From Paenibacillus silvisoli (lineage in GTDB: Bacteria; Bacillota; Bacilli; Paenibacillales; Paenibacillaceae): a stretch of DNA of 64,000 nucleotides. The notes beneath the pieces were generated by a model that ran no database searches, was not told the origin of the DNA, and saw only the letters and a list, made by a program, of their open reading frames with translations. Below are positions 17,766-27,233 of this stretch, piece by piece. Positions within the stretch are counted from its first letter, which is position 1; every line of letters starts with the position of its first letter. Where the stretch lies: contig NZ_CP133017.1 of the NCBI RefSeq assembly GCF_030866765.1, positions 3,206,001 through 3,270,000 on the forward strand. Direction: 5' to 3'. The translations under genes and the position numbers were made by a program.

Positions 17766-18755
17766 TTGGAATCGGACAGTAAACAAGGATTTTTCGCATT
17801 AATGAAAAAAGGCAATACCTCGTCGGCGACGGCTGCGCTCGGCAATACCATCATCGCCATCATTAAAGGAATCGCGGCGGCATTCACCGGCAGCGGCGCG
17901 ATGTTTGCATCCACGATGCACTCCATTGCGGATGCCGTGAATCAGGCGTTCGTCTATGCCGGCAGCGTATTGGCGGAGAAGAAGCCGACGCGCCGTTTTC
18001 CGACTGGCTTCGGCAGGGTTATTAATCTATTCTGCATGGTTGCCGTTATCGTCGTTACCGTAATGGCTTATGAAACGATTCTTGAAGGATTCCATTTGCT
18101 GAAGCATCCGGCCGCGGAATCGCATGGCTTTTGGCTGAATTTCATCGTACTGCTGTTGTCGATCGCGGCGGACGGATTCGTGTTAGTGAAAGCGATGAAG
18201 GAGATTGTGCACGAAGCGCGTGTGGAGGCTAAAGGCGCATCGCTTATGCCGCAAGCGTTTAAACACGTCGGACGAGCCGCGCCTGCGACTCGACTTGTCT
18301 TCTATGAAGATCTCGTTGCCACAACCGGCGCATTATTGGCGCTCGTTGCCGTCGTTGTAACTTCGTTAACCAACTTTGCGCTGGTGGATGGGCTTTCAAC
18401 GATTCTGATCGGTTTCTTGATGGTAGGCGTCGTCTTTAAAGTAGGCTACGACAACATGGTCGGCTTGATCGGCGTTGCCGCGCCGCGCGAGATTGAAGAT
18501 AAAGTGTCCCGGATTATTTTCGCGAATAGCGATGTGACCGATATTAACCAAATGCGGGTACTCCAGGAGGGCCGTTATTATCACGTGGAAGGGTTGATCG
18601 AGCTTCGGCCGGGTCTGACGCTTGCCGATGCGGACGATATTAAGTTTAAAATCAGAGACAGTCTGCTGCATGACCCGGATATCGCCGATGTGACGCTTGG
18701 GATCATCGAAGATAACGGCGTGCGCAACTGGAACCCTGAGCCTGTTAACGTTTAA
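17766..18755 (+). CDS. cation diffusion facilitator transporter
   Basis: 329 aa. The N-terminal half has the CDF membrane domain: MFASTMHSIADAVNQAFVYAG (the HxxxD metal site in TM2), then further helices and FYEDLVATTGA with acidic residue(s) in TM5. A C-terminal cytoplasmic ferredoxin-like domain (~240-320) follows. CDF proteins export Zn, Fe, Mn or similar divalent ions in exchange for protons. The start is TTG at 17766 after AGGAGG, with a rather long spacing. It has its own terminator at 18775-18798. Confidence 0.88.
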   Translation: MESDSKQGFFALMKKGNTSSATAALGNTIIAIIKGIAAAFTGSGAMFASTMHSIADAVNQAFVYAGSVLAEKKPTRRFPTGFGRVINLFCMVAVIVVTVMAYETILEGFHLLKHPAAESHGFWLNFIVLLLSIAADGFVLVKAMKEIVHEARVEAKGASLMPQAFKHVGRAAPATRLVFYEDLVATTGALLALVAVVVTSLTNFALVDGLSTILIGFLMVGVVFKVGYDNMVGLIGVAAPREIEDKVSRIIFANSDVTDINQMRVLQEGRYYHVEGLIELRPGLTLADADDIKFKIRDSLLHDPDIADVTLGIIEDNGVRNWNPEPVNV

Positions 18756-18774
18756 GTAGATCGAATGAAACGAG

Positions 18775-18798
18775 AGGAGCCGAAAGGCTCCTTTTTTT
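18775..18798 (+). terminator. rho-independent terminator
   Basis: AGGAGCC, GAAA loop, GGCTCCT (18775-18792), then a T run. Confidence 0.92.
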
Positions 18799-18814
18799 GT
18801 TTTCGGGCATTTCC

Positions 18815-18913
18815 TTGCGCTTCCAGCGCAAATTTTTGCGGTTCGCCTCTCCATTGTTTGCGCTGGTCCTGTCGATTGTTTGCGCGCTCGAGCCTTCCGG
18901 TCGCCAGTAAGAT
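18815..18913 (+). promoter_or_regulatory. activator-type promoter with phased TTGCG half-sites (ComA-like), operon A
   Basis: TTGCG starts at 18815, 18836, 18858 and 18880 (steps 21, 22, 22), with an inverted GCGCAA at 18826-18831. The -10 is TAAGAT (18908-18913), 28 bp after the last half-site. ATTGTTTGCGC is an exact direct repeat (18853, 18875). No -35 box is present. The arrangement TTGCGC-N5-GCGCAA-N4-TTGCGG resembles the inverted pair plus third element bound by Bacillus ComA. Confidence 0.75.
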
Positions 18914-18958
18914 GAGAGCGTGACAGGAAGAGTTTATGAAAACGGGAGGTCATTACCA

Positions 18959-19645
18959 ATGATTCAATTATCGAAGGCGTACAAGGAATTCGTCCTGGAT
19001 GCAGGCCGATTCACCGCCCTGAAGGAAACCGATCTGCAGATCGGCAAAGGCGAGTTTGTCGCCATTATGGGGCCAAGCGGCTCAGGCAAAAGCACCATGC
19101 TCCAGCTGCTTGGCGGCCTTGATCTTCCAACCTCGGGAAGCGTCCGGGTGGATGGGGTCGAATTGAACCGCTTGAACGAGAAAGAGCGCACGTTGTTCCG
19201 AAGGACGAAGGTAGGCTTCGTGTTCCAAAACTATCAGCTGCTTCCGATGATGACCGTTGCGGAAAATATCGCGCTGCCGCTTGCAGCCAACCGCGCTCCG
19301 AAGAGCGAGATCAACGCGGCAGTCGGCCGCCTGCTGAAGGAAGTCCATCTGACGGACAAAGCAGGTAGCTATCCGTCTCAGCTGAGCGGCGGCCAACAGC
19401 AGCGTGTCGCGATCGCCAGGGCACTAGCGATGAAGCCGAAGCTGATTCTGGCGGATGAGCCGACCGGCAACCTGGATCGAAAGACGGGCGAAGCGGTATT
19501 GCAGCTGTTGAAACGACTGAATCGTGAAGAGCAGATCACGGTCGTCATGGTAACGCATGATCAGGAAGCCGCGAAGGCGGCGGGCCGGATCATTCACATC
19601 CGGGACGGCGAAGTCGTCCAGTCGGCGAAGGAGGCGCTGGCATGA
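18959..19645 (+). CDS. ABC transporter ATP-binding protein, MacB/LolD type
   Basis: 228 aa. Walker [11 protein letters not shown]-loop FQNYQLLP, signature [15 protein letters not shown] and Walker [10 protein letters not shown] are all intact, in the order and size of LolD/MacB/YtrE-type ATPases that work with FtsX-fold permeases by mechanotransmission. ATG at 18959 follows GGGAGGTCATTACC. The stop overlaps the start of the permease (ATGA at 19642), so translation is coupled. It is the first gene of the operon controlled by the phased TTGCG promoter just upstream. Confidence 0.93.
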   Translation: MIQLSKAYKEFVLDAGRFTALKETDLQIGKGEFVAIMGPSGSGKSTMLQLLGGLDLPTSGSVRVDGVELNRLNEKERTLFRRTKVGFVFQNYQLLPMMTVAENIALPLAANRAPKSEINAAVGRLLKEVHLTDKAGSYPSQLSGGQQQRVAIARALAMKPKLILADEPTGNLDRKTGEAVLQLLKRLNREEQITVVMVTHDQEAAKAAGRIIHIRDGEVVQSAKEALA

Positions 19646-22134
19646 ACGGTTGGCAAATCGCTTGGCGAAATTTGAAACGCCGCAAGCTTCGTACGTTTCT
19701 GACGATTTTATCGATCGTCATCGGGGTCGCGTCCGCGCTCGGCGTCATTACGTCCGTCGACTCGGCGAAACGAGCGCTTCCGCAGTATATGAAATCCGCA
19801 TTTGGCAAGGCGGACTACATGCTGTACGGCACCGAGGCGTATTTCAAGCAGGAGCTACTACAGGATGTAACCCATGTAGACGGATTGACTGCTATCGCGG
19901 TGCTCAAGGAAAACACAAGGCTGCATGCACAACGGGAGGGGCTGTCCGATATTCAGCTCCGGGTCGATCTGACCGGCTACAGTCAAATGGATACGGCGCT
20001 GACAAACTTCCGGGTATTGGAAGGCAGTTTGACGGAAGGCGGAGCGGTCATTACCGATCGAACGGCCAAAGCGTGGAAAGCGGGAGCGGGCGATACCGTT
20101 TCGTTTGACACGGATGATGGTCTCCGCACGATCCGCATCTCGGCTGTCGTGAGGTATACCGTCGAGCTGATGGGTCCATCGAGCTGGTCGATGGCCAAAT
20201 ATCATCCGTGGTCGGTTGCCATTCCGCTCTCCGATATGCAGCAGTGGTTCGGACGGGAGAGCAGGATCGAGAACATTCAAGTAAAAGCAGACCGCGCTGA
20301 AGAGCTGGAGCAAGTCGGCAAACGGCTCGATCAGCTGGCGCAGGAGAAAGGCGGCGTCTATGTCCAGCCGGTCGTAGTCGATTACGAATCGCAATTTAAA
20401 GAGCTGAACACATATTTTCTGCTGCTGTATCTCGCCGGGTTCCTCGGGATCGCGCTGAGCGCCTTTATTATCTTCAACTCGCTGATCGTCAGCGTGCAGG
20501 AGCGCCGCCAAGAATTTGCCGCGATGAAAACGATCGGCTACACGCCGCAGCAGCTTCGTTATTTCGTACTGATCGAGGTGCTTCTGCTTTCGCTCATCGG
20601 CACGCTAATTGGTTTAGCGCTTGGCTGGGGGCTGGCCGAATTGCTGCAGGCTGTCATCTTCATGGTGATCGGTATCCATGACGATGGTGCGCTTGACTTG
20701 GCAAAAGGACTGCTGATCGCCATTCCCGCCGGCACGCTGGTGCCCGCGCTTGCCGCGCTTTACCCGATCCGTCAAGCGGGCAAGGTTAGCGTCATTACAG
20801 CGTTGAAAAGCCAGCAGCACGCATCCGGGGGCAGCAGCCCGCATCGAACATGGAGCGCCATCATTGGTGCTGTGCTGATCATATCCGCCTTCTTCATGCA
20901 AAGCTTGGTTCTTATTGTACCGTTCTTGATCGGCGCGGTTCTGGTGTTCCCGTTCCTATTCGACGCCACGAGTCGTCTCATTCGTCCTCTGCTTGGAGGG
21001 ATTGGGTTCAGCGGCGCCATGGCTTCGCGGAATCTAAGCCGCAATCGCGGCCGTACCGCAATGACTTCCGTGGTGCTTAGTCTCGGCATTTCGATGATCG
21101 TCTTGATGAGCTCATTGAATTCCGCCATGATTCAATCCTTCGAGAAGGTGATCCATGCGACCTATGGTGGTAACTTGGACATTCATCTACACCACATCGA
21201 GCAAACGGACCTGCGGCAGCTGCGCGACATTCCCGGCGTTGCCGGAGCGGAAACGTACCCGATGCTTGCCGCGATCTGGACGTTGGACGGAACGAAACGC
21301 CAGCTGCCGGTTTATGGCGTTGGCCAAGATTGGATCGACCGGTTTCCGCTGTTTACCGTGGAGGACGGAACGCAAAGCAGCTTAATTGGTTCTCTGAGTG
21401 ACAACGAAATCGTACTGGACCGCATCGCATTCGGAGCATGGGGCGGACGGATTGGCGAGAGCATTGAACTGAAGACGCTCCAAGGACCGAAGCCATTCAA
21501 AGTCGTGAAGGTTGTGGAATCGATGAAAAACAACGGCTACGGCGCGTTTATGAGCAAACCGCAGTTCGGGCAGGTTTTCGGCATCAAATACGAGAAAAAC
21601 GCGCTTGTTCTGAAGGATGAAACGATTTCTCCGCTGCAGCTGCGCGAGCGGATCTTCGACCGGTTCGGTTCGCGGATCGAGGAAATGTTCGGACCGGAGG
21701 ACTGGGTTTCGGTCATCGGCGCCACGTACACCGGCTCTTTTACGATCATTAATTTCCTGATCGGATTATCGATCGTCATCTCGGGAATCGGGATTGCGAA
21801 CACATTGCTGATGAACATGATGGAGCGCATCCGGGAGCTTGGCATGATGAGGGCAGTCGGCGTAACGCGCCGCCAGCTCATCAGCATGGTGCAGCTGGAA
21901 GGACTCGGCATGGGCTTAGCGGCCACGATCGCCGGCCTCTTGCTCGGAACGATGCTCGTCTATATGACCTCCTCGTTCCTCGAAATCCGCTCGCTTACGT
22001 TCGACTTCGGCGTATCGTGGCTGATCCTGCTGCTCATCGGCGCATTCGGGCTCATGATAAGCCTGATTTCCAGCATGCCGCCGGCTGCCCGGGCAGCAAA
22101 AACACCGTTAAGCGAGGCGCTGCGCTATGAATAA
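19642..22134 (+). CDS. ABC transporter permease with two FtsX domains
   Basis: 830 aa. N-terminal TM1 (RRKLRTFLTILSIVIGV), a large extracellular region (~45-260), three helices forming the first FtsX domain (~265-385), two hydrophobic segments (~410-440), a second TM1 (ASRNLSRNRGRTAMTSVVLSLGI near 460), a second extracellular region, and a last FtsX domain (~705-830). It is thus a fused pair of permease halves that would serve with the ATPase at 18959. Such systems move lipoproteins, peptides or antibiotics, or signal resistance. The stop overlaps the next gene's start. Confidence 0.9.
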   Translation: MNGWQIAWRNLKRRKLRTFLTILSIVIGVASALGVITSVDSAKRALPQYMKSAFGKADYMLYGTEAYFKQELLQDVTHVDGLTAIAVLKENTRLHAQREGLSDIQLRVDLTGYSQMDTALTNFRVLEGSLTEGGAVITDRTAKAWKAGAGDTVSFDTDDGLRTIRISAVVRYTVELMGPSSWSMAKYHPWSVAIPLSDMQQWFGRESRIENIQVKADRAEELEQVGKRLDQLAQEKGGVYVQPVVVDYESQFKELNTYFLLLYLAGFLGIALSAFIIFNSLIVSVQERRQEFAAMKTIGYTPQQLRYFVLIEVLLLSLIGTLIGLALGWGLAELLQAVIFMVIGIHDDGALDLAKGLLIAIPAGTLVPALAALYPIRQAGKVSVITALKSQQHASGGSSPHRTWSAIIGAVLIISAFFMQSLVLIVPFLIGAVLVFPFLFDATSRLIRPLLGGIGFSGAMASRNLSRNRGRTAMTSVVLSLGISMIVLMSSLNSAMIQSFEKVIHATYGGNLDIHLHHIEQTDLRQLRDIPGVAGAETYPMLAAIWTLDGTKRQLPVYGVGQDWIDRFPLFTVEDGTQSSLIGSLSDNEIVLDRIAFGAWGGRIGESIELKTLQGPKPFKVVKVVESMKNNGYGAFMSKPQFGQVFGIKYEKNALVLKDETISPLQLRERIFDRFGSRIEEMFGPEDWVSVIGATYTGSFTIINFLIGLSIVISGIGIANTLLMNMMERIRELGMMRAVGVTRRQLISMVQLEGLGMGLAATIAGLLLGTMLVYMTSSFLEIRSLTFDFGVSWLILLLIGAFGLMISLISSMPPAARAAKTPLSEALRYE

Positions 22135-22942
22135 ATGGATATGGAGTTTGCTTGCGCTTTGTCTCTTACTTTCAGCTTGTTCCTCCAAGCCATCTTGGGA
22201 GGAGGAGCAGCTGGAGGAGGAAAGTCACCGGATACTGGACGGCGACGTTGAAGCGATCTGGACCGTAAATCGCGAGACGAAGAAGGAGCATCCGGATACC
22301 GCATCGATTCGTCTCGAGCTTACTAAACGGGGCGGCGACCCAATCGAGAGCTTCGATCTCAATCATGAAAAGCTGCTGCACCTGATGGTGGTAAGCGAAG
22401 ATCTGTCTTTCTTCAGTCACATCCACCCCGAATACAAAGGGAAGGGACGCTTTGAGATTGAAGCCGTCATTCCCGCAGGCGGCAAGTACCGGCTGATCGC
22501 CGACTTCAAGCCTGCCGGAGGCGACAGCATGACGAAGATGACGTGGGTTACGCTGGACGGTCCGGCAGCGAGTCCTGTCCCGGTCGAGCCTGACAAATCG
22601 CTTATTGATGAAGCTGACGGTGCAACCGTATCGTTAAAAATCGACCGATTGGCCGCCAAAGCAGACACGACGCTTACGTTTGACATCACGGACACCGCAA
22701 TCGGGCAGCCGGTTACCGATCTTCAGCCTTATCTAGGCGCAATCGGCCACGTTGTCGTGCTGTCCGAGAACGGGGAGAAGTATGTCCACGTTCATGCCGA
22801 GGGCGAGCAGGGCTCGGGTCCGACGGCTCTGTTCGAAACCTCGTTCCCAGGCGCCGGGATTTATAAAATTTGGGCGCAATTTCAGCGGGAGGGCCGCGTA
22901 TTCACTGTATCGTATGCTGTCGATGTCCCGGCAGACGAATAG
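22127..22942 (+). CDS. lipoprotein with two YtkA-like domains
   Basis: 271 aa. Signal peptide with lipobox LLSAC at residues ~14-19. The mature part is duplicated: HLMVVSEDLSFFSHIHPEYKG followed by a GKYRLIADF strand, then GHVVVLSENGEKYVHVHAE followed by GIYKIWAQFQREG. This H-V-V...H-x-H pattern is that of YtkA-like beta-sandwich domains, often near metal-handling genes; the HIHPE/HVHAE histidines could bind copper, which is not shown here. It overlaps the permease stop by 8 bp, so it belongs to the same operon. Confidence 0.8.
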   Translation: MNKWIWSLLALCLLLSACSSKPSWEEEQLEEESHRILDGDVEAIWTVNRETKKEHPDTASIRLELTKRGGDPIESFDLNHEKLLHLMVVSEDLSFFSHIHPEYKGKGRFEIEAVIPAGGKYRLIADFKPAGGDSMTKMTWVTLDGPAASPVPVEPDKSLIDEADGATVSLKIDRLAAKADTTLTFDITDTAIGQPVTDLQPYLGAIGHVVVLSENGEKYVHVHAEGEQGSGPTALFETSFPGAGIYKIWAQFQREGRVFTVSYAVDVPADE

Positions 22943-22962
22943 AAAAGGAAGGTGCACCTCGC

Positions 22963-24246
22963 ATGATACATGCAGCAGGCTCAAATGCCTCGAAAGTATC
23001 CCAATCCCCTGGGCACGGCTCGTTCTTTGCCAATCGTTTTATCCGATCGATCCTTTTGTCCGCCGTCTTTCTGCAGCTTGGCATCTGGATTCGCAATTTC
23101 GCCATTCTGCTCTTTGTCACGGAGCAGACGGATAAAGATCCGATTGCCATCTCGCTAATTTCCGTTGCGGAGTACGCGCCGATCTTTATTTTCTCCTTCA
23201 TCGGAGGCGCGTTTGCCGACCGATGGCGGCCTAAACGCACGATGGTGATTTGCGACCTGTTAAGCGCAGTCTCGGTGTTCGTCGTCCTGCTTGCCTTGAT
23301 CTATGGCGGATGGCAATCGATTTTCTTCGCGACGCTAGTCTCGTCGATCTTATCCCAATTCTCGCAGCCGGCAGGGATGAAGCTGTTCAAGCTGCATGTG
23401 CCCGCCTCTCAAATTCAAATGGGCATGTCGATGTACCAGACGATTCAGGCCGTATTCATGATTCTGGGTCCGATGCTGGGGAGCCTCGTGTTCTTCCGCT
23501 TCGGCATCCAAACGGCCGTTGTCATCATGGGCATATGCTTCGTGCTGTCCGCCGCCGTGCTCACTACGCTTCCGAAGGACGGTATCGTACAACGGAAGGA
23601 GCCGACCCGGCTGTCGGCGGACATCAAGTCAGGCTTGCATTATGTATTGGGGAACAAAATCTTCTTGTATATGGCAAGCTTCTTCATCGCAGCGGGTCTC
23701 GCGCTCGGCATCATGAACCCGCTCGGCATTTACGTTGTGACGGAGCATCTAGGTCTGGATGCGGATCAGCTGCAGTGGTTTACGGCCATGAACGGGGCTG
23801 GCATGATTCTGGGCGGCATGCTGGTCATGGGCTTGTCCAAACGCATGCCGCCTCGGATAATGCTAATCATCGGCTTTACGTTCAGCAGCGCTGCGGTGGC
23901 CGTCATCGGGACAACGACGACAACCGGCGTGGCGCTGGCTGCTCAATTCGCCGCGGGCCTTCTAGTGCCGTTCATTCATATCGCATGCCAAACGTTGATG
24001 ATGAGCCATGCGGAAGAGGCCTACGTCGGCCGGGTCAGCGGCATCATGAGTCCGCTCTTTACCGGAGGGATGGTGCTGACGATGAGCATTGTCGGCGTAC
24101 TGAAGGCAAATCTACCGCTGACCGTATTGTATGGCATAGCAGCTGCGCTTTTCTTTGTAGGCGCGATCGGCGTGCTGCCGCTGCTGCGTCACAAGCAGCC
24201 CGTGAACGCGCATGGGGCGGCGCATGCCGGCGGATTTCATCACTAA
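22963..24246 (+). CDS. MFS efflux transporter
   Basis: 427 aa with about 12 helices. The loop motif FADRWRPKRTMVICDLLSA and a second LSKRMPP loop are typical of the MFS_3 (enterobactin/macrolide exporter) group. It ends in a His-rich tail (GAAHAGGFHH). ATG at 22963 has AAGGAAGGTG upstream; a reading from 22870 overlaps the lipoprotein gene and lacks a ribosome site. It is the last gene of the operon and is followed by a hairpin at 24272-24299. The neighbours suggest a combined export/resistance unit; the substrate is unknown. Confidence 0.88.
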   Translation: MIHAAGSNASKVSQSPGHGSFFANRFIRSILLSAVFLQLGIWIRNFAILLFVTEQTDKDPIAISLISVAEYAPIFIFSFIGGAFADRWRPKRTMVICDLLSAVSVFVVLLALIYGGWQSIFFATLVSSILSQFSQPAGMKLFKLHVPASQIQMGMSMYQTIQAVFMILGPMLGSLVFFRFGIQTAVVIMGICFVLSAAVLTTLPKDGIVQRKEPTRLSADIKSGLHYVLGNKIFLYMASFFIAAGLALGIMNPLGIYVVTEHLGLDADQLQWFTAMNGAGMILGGMLVMGLSKRMPPRIMLIIGFTFSSAAVAVIGTTTTTGVALAAQFAAGLLVPFIHIACQTLMMSHAEEAYVGRVSGIMSPLFTGGMVLTMSIVGVLKANLPLTVLYGIAAALFFVGAIGVLPLLRHKQPVNAHGAAHAGGFHH

Positions 24247-24271
24247 TCACGAATAATGATTGCAGCAGCAT

Positions 24272-24305
24272 GGAACCTCGTCATTTTTTGCGGGGTTCCT
24301 CATTA
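24272..24305 (+). terminator. probable rho-independent terminator
   Basis: GGAACCTCG (24272-24280) pairs with CGGGGTTCC (24291-24299). The right arm overlaps the first TTGCG element of the next promoter. Confidence 0.65.
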
Positions 24306-24340
24306 TTTTGCGCGATGGATGGCGTGTTCTTCGTTATAAT
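24288..24340 (+). promoter_or_regulatory. promoter of kinase/regulator operon with phased TTGCG sites
   Basis: TTGCGG at 24288, TTGCGCG at 24308 (20-bp step), -10 TATAAT at 24335-24340 (27 bp after the second site), no -35. This is the same geometry as the promoters at 18908 and 27304, suggesting autoregulation. Confidence 0.6.
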
Positions 24341-24371
24341 TGGATTAGCAGGCTGCAAAGGAGAATGGCGA

Positions 24372-26561
24372 ATGACGGGTCAACAGGCAGAGAACCGGTT
24401 ATATAACAGGGACGAAATGGTTCGGATCGTGGCGGAGAATACGATGGATACGATTGTTTTAGTCGATAACGAGGCCATTGTCCGTTACGTTTCGCCCTCG
24501 TTCGAGACGCTGTGCGGCTACGGCGTTTCTGAGTATGAAGGCGCGGACGCCTTTGAGCTCATCGTGGAGGAGGATCGGGAACGGGTGCGCGAAATGCTGG
24601 GCAAAGTCGTCGAGACCAGCCAGCCCGTCGATGTGGAGTACAGGATCTACCATGCCAATGGGAGCTTGGTTTATGTCGAGACACGCGTAAAGCCCGTTAT
24701 GGATCATGAAGGGATTAAATATGTCGTTGCAGTTGTGCGGGACGTAACCCGGCGCAAGCAGGCGGAGCAGCTCCTGGAAAATATTTTGGAAAACGTCAAT
24801 GCGACCGTGTGGTCGACGGATAAAGATTTTACCCGGTATCATTATTTCGCCGGCAATATCGAGAAGGTATGCGGCATACCGAAAGAGGAGGTCATCGAAC
24901 GGCCTATTCGGCTTCATGACCACATGCACCCGGAGGACAACGATTCGCTGATGGGCGAAGTTAAGGACCTGCTGGACAAAGGCGTTTCGGTACGCAAAGA
25001 GTTTCGCTGGATTCACCTGCCTGATGAACTGCTATGGGGACAATTGCTGATCCATCCCTATTTGAACGCGAACGGTAATGTGGAACGGTTAGACGGCATT
25101 ATGCTGGACATCACGGAGAAGAAACGCGCCGAGCTGGCGCTGGAGGAGAGCGAGCAGCGTTATAAATCGCTCTTCGAGCACAATCTGGACGGCGTCTTCT
25201 CGATTGAGCTGAATCGGCTTCATTTCGTCAACGCGAACGAAGCGTTCGAGCGGGCGACCGGGATTGAGCTTGCCAAGCTGACGGATCGATGCTTTATGGG
25301 CCTTATTCACGATGAAGACCATATGTACGTTTACCGTGCGCTCCAAGAGGTGATGCAGCAAGAAGTGCCGACGGATATCGAGTGCAGGCTCGCCAACTTG
25401 AGCCAAGGCGAACGGATCGTGAGCATTACGTTCGTTCCTATTTTTCTATCCGGCCGACTCAACGGCATTCATGGGATTCTCAAAGATATTACGCAGCGGA
25501 AGCAGGAGGAACGTGATCTCGTCAAGCGGGAGGAACGATCGAAGCTGCTGCGGATGAGCCTGAACCGGCTGTCGAGCGGGCTTGCCAACGTGATGAAGGT
25601 GTCGGAGCTGGAGGAGCGTCTTATTGCCGAAGTGAGCGGCGTGCTTCCGGCAACCCGCGTCGAGATAGAAGAAGGCGAGTGCCGAGACGCGTCTGCGGAA
25701 GCCGAAGGCGCAAGAACGTTTCGCATCCGGATCGGCGATAAGCCGCAGCCCGTCTATCTGTGCATCGATATCGCGGAGCCGCTGAAGAAGGCGGACGAGG
25801 AATGGCTCGATACGGCCGTCCATTACGTGAAAATTTTGTATGACAACCTTCACCGGACGGAAGATTTAATGAAACGGCTCGAAGATCTCGTTGGAACGAA
25901 GGAAACGCCGAAATGGATGCTGCGGCTGTTGTTCCGGCTGTCGGAGAAGGAACGGGCCGCTCTATCCAGCGACCTGCATGATTCCGTTCTTCAAGATCTG
26001 ATTATTTGGTACCGCAAGCTGGAGGCGTTCCGCTCGGTCGGAAAGTTCGAACGGGAAGCGCAGGCTGAATTGCAGCAAATCGAGAACGGCCTGCTGGATG
26101 CCATCCATCAACTCCGGATTACGTGCAATGAGCTTCGACCGCCGTTTCTGCTCAAGATGGGGCTGGTCGAGTCGCTGAAGAGCCTATTCGCCTATGCGCG
26201 CATGTTCGCCAATTACGAAATCGAGTTCCGTGCCGGAACGACCGATATCCCGCTTCATGAGGATCAAATTCTTGGCGTATATCGCATCGTGCAGGAGCTG
26301 CTTAACAATGCCTCCAAGCATTCGCAAGCAAGCCGGGTCGTAATGACGCTGGAGGATGCCGGCGGGGAGCTTCGGTTCCATTATGCCGATAACGGAGTCG
26401 GCGTTGATTTGGTCAAGCTTGAAGGCTCTTACGAACATATGGGGATCGCGGGCATCGAGAAGCGGGTCATGAGCCTGGAAGGGACGGTTGCCGTCCAATC
26501 CGCGCCGGATCAGGGCTTCCATGTGACGGTGACGTTTCCCAAGCAAACAATGGAAAGGTGA
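24372..26561 (+). CDS. PAS-domain sensor histidine kinase (HisKA_3 type)
   Basis: 729 aa and no membrane segment, so a cytosolic sensor. Three PAS domains are visible (~20-135, ~140-262, ~265-385; each ends in DVTRRKQ, DITEKKR or DITQRKQ). A linker follows, then the phosphoacceptor region SSDLHDSVLQD with His536 and an HATPase domain with VQELLNNASKHS and DNGVGV. The HDSVLQD box and the GSYEHMGIAGIEKRV segment are of the kind found in ComP/DegS relatives. ATG at 24372 is 8 nt after AAAGGAG; the frame is open upstream to 23250 only as a shadow of the MFS gene. Its stop abuts the regulator gene, its evident partner. Confidence 0.9.
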   Translation: MTGQQAENRLYNRDEMVRIVAENTMDTIVLVDNEAIVRYVSPSFETLCGYGVSEYEGADAFELIVEEDRERVREMLGKVVETSQPVDVEYRIYHANGSLVYVETRVKPVMDHEGIKYVVAVVRDVTRRKQAEQLLENILENVNATVWSTDKDFTRYHYFAGNIEKVCGIPKEEVIERPIRLHDHMHPEDNDSLMGEVKDLLDKGVSVRKEFRWIHLPDELLWGQLLIHPYLNANGNVERLDGIMLDITEKKRAELALEESEQRYKSLFEHNLDGVFSIELNRLHFVNANEAFERATGIELAKLTDRCFMGLIHDEDHMYVYRALQEVMQQEVPTDIECRLANLSQGERIVSITFVPIFLSGRLNGIHGILKDITQRKQEERDLVKREERSKLLRMSLNRLSSGLANVMKVSELEERLIAEVSGVLPATRVEIEEGECRDASAEAEGARTFRIRIGDKPQPVYLCIDIAEPLKKADEEWLDTAVHYVKILYDNLHRTEDLMKRLEDLVGTKETPKWMLRLLFRLSEKERAALSSDLHDSVLQDLIIWYRKLEAFRSVGKFEREAQAELQQIENGLLDAIHQLRITCNELRPPFLLKMGLVESLKSLFAYARMFANYEIEFRAGTTDIPLHEDQILGVYRIVQELLNNASKHSQASRVVMTLEDAGGELRFHYADNGVGVDLVKLEGSYEHMGIAGIEKRVMSLEGTVAVQSAPDQGFHVTVTFPKQTMER

Positions 26562-26566
26562 GCGCA

Positions 26567-27214
26567 ATGAATGTACTGCTGGTCGACGACCACCGTTCGG
26601 TTGTCGAAGGAACGAAAATGCTGCTGGAGTCGGAGCCCGACATTCAAGTGATGATTGAAACGGATGTTTATCTCGTCACGGACCAGGTCCGGCTGAAGAA
26701 GTTCGACGTTATTCTGCTCGATCTCTATATGCCGAATATTAACGGGGCGGATCTTACGCGGAAGCTGCTGGAGTATGTGCCGGATGCCATTATATTGATC
26801 TATTCCGGTTTCGAAATCGCGCCGCATTTCAATCTGTTGATGGAATCCGGCGTATCCGGCTTCATATCCAAAACGTCCACCCGCGAAGAGCTGATCCAAG
26901 CGATCCGCTGCGCGGCAAGGAAGCAGGCGATCATTCCGATGCAGCTGCTGCGTCAGCTGCGGCGACAGGAAATAACGGTGCAGGACGATACCGACCACGA
27001 GCCGACGACGATCACCCAAGAAGAGGATAAGCTGCTGCGGGAGCTGGCGAAAGGGAAGAGCAATAAGGAAATATCCAAAACGCTCATGATTAGCCAGCGA
27101 TCGCTGGAGTACAACTTGACGGAGCTGTTTCAGAAGCTGCATGTCAATTCGCGGGTTGAAGTGATCAAGAAAGCGAAGCTGCTCGGCATCCTGCCGACCG
27201 AGGATCTTTATTAA
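26567..27214 (+). CDS. ComA-like LuxR-family response regulator
   Basis: 215 aa, the same length as B. subtilis ComA (214). Receiver domain: DD at residues 7-8, phosphorylation site Asp52 in ILLDLYMP, conserved Thr/Ser and Lys (SGFISKTS). The LuxR-type HTH domain is at ~145-210. The recognition helix and after, SQRSLEYNLTELFQKLHVNSR, is close to ComA (RSIEYSLTSIFNKLNVGSR), including the unusual Glu-Tyr. ATG at 26567 follows AAAGGTGA; a GTG at 26558 is in frame. It likely binds the phased TTGCG elements near 18.8, 24.3 and 27.2 kb. Confidence 0.9.
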   Translation: MNVLLVDDHRSVVEGTKMLLESEPDIQVMIETDVYLVTDQVRLKKFDVILLDLYMPNINGADLTRKLLEYVPDAIILIYSGFEIAPHFNLLMESGVSGFISKTSTREELIQAIRCAARKQAIIPMQLLRQLRRQEITVQDDTDHEPTTITQEEDKLLRELAKGKSNKEISKTLMISQRSLEYNLTELFQKLHVNSRVEVIKKAKLLGILPTEDLY

Positions 27215-27233
27215 TAGAGAAAGCGTGAACAGA

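Noticed and set aside
18945..18962. Eight-codon ORF before the operon A ATPase
   Set aside because: Too short, no ribosome site of its own, and it contains the ATPase ribosome site.
23250..26561. One very long ORF (1103 aa) covering the kinase gene
   Set aside because: Its first ~370 codons run out of frame through the MFS gene and read as low-quality Arg/Gly/Ser-rich sequence; the kinase has its own ribosome site and ATG at 24372.
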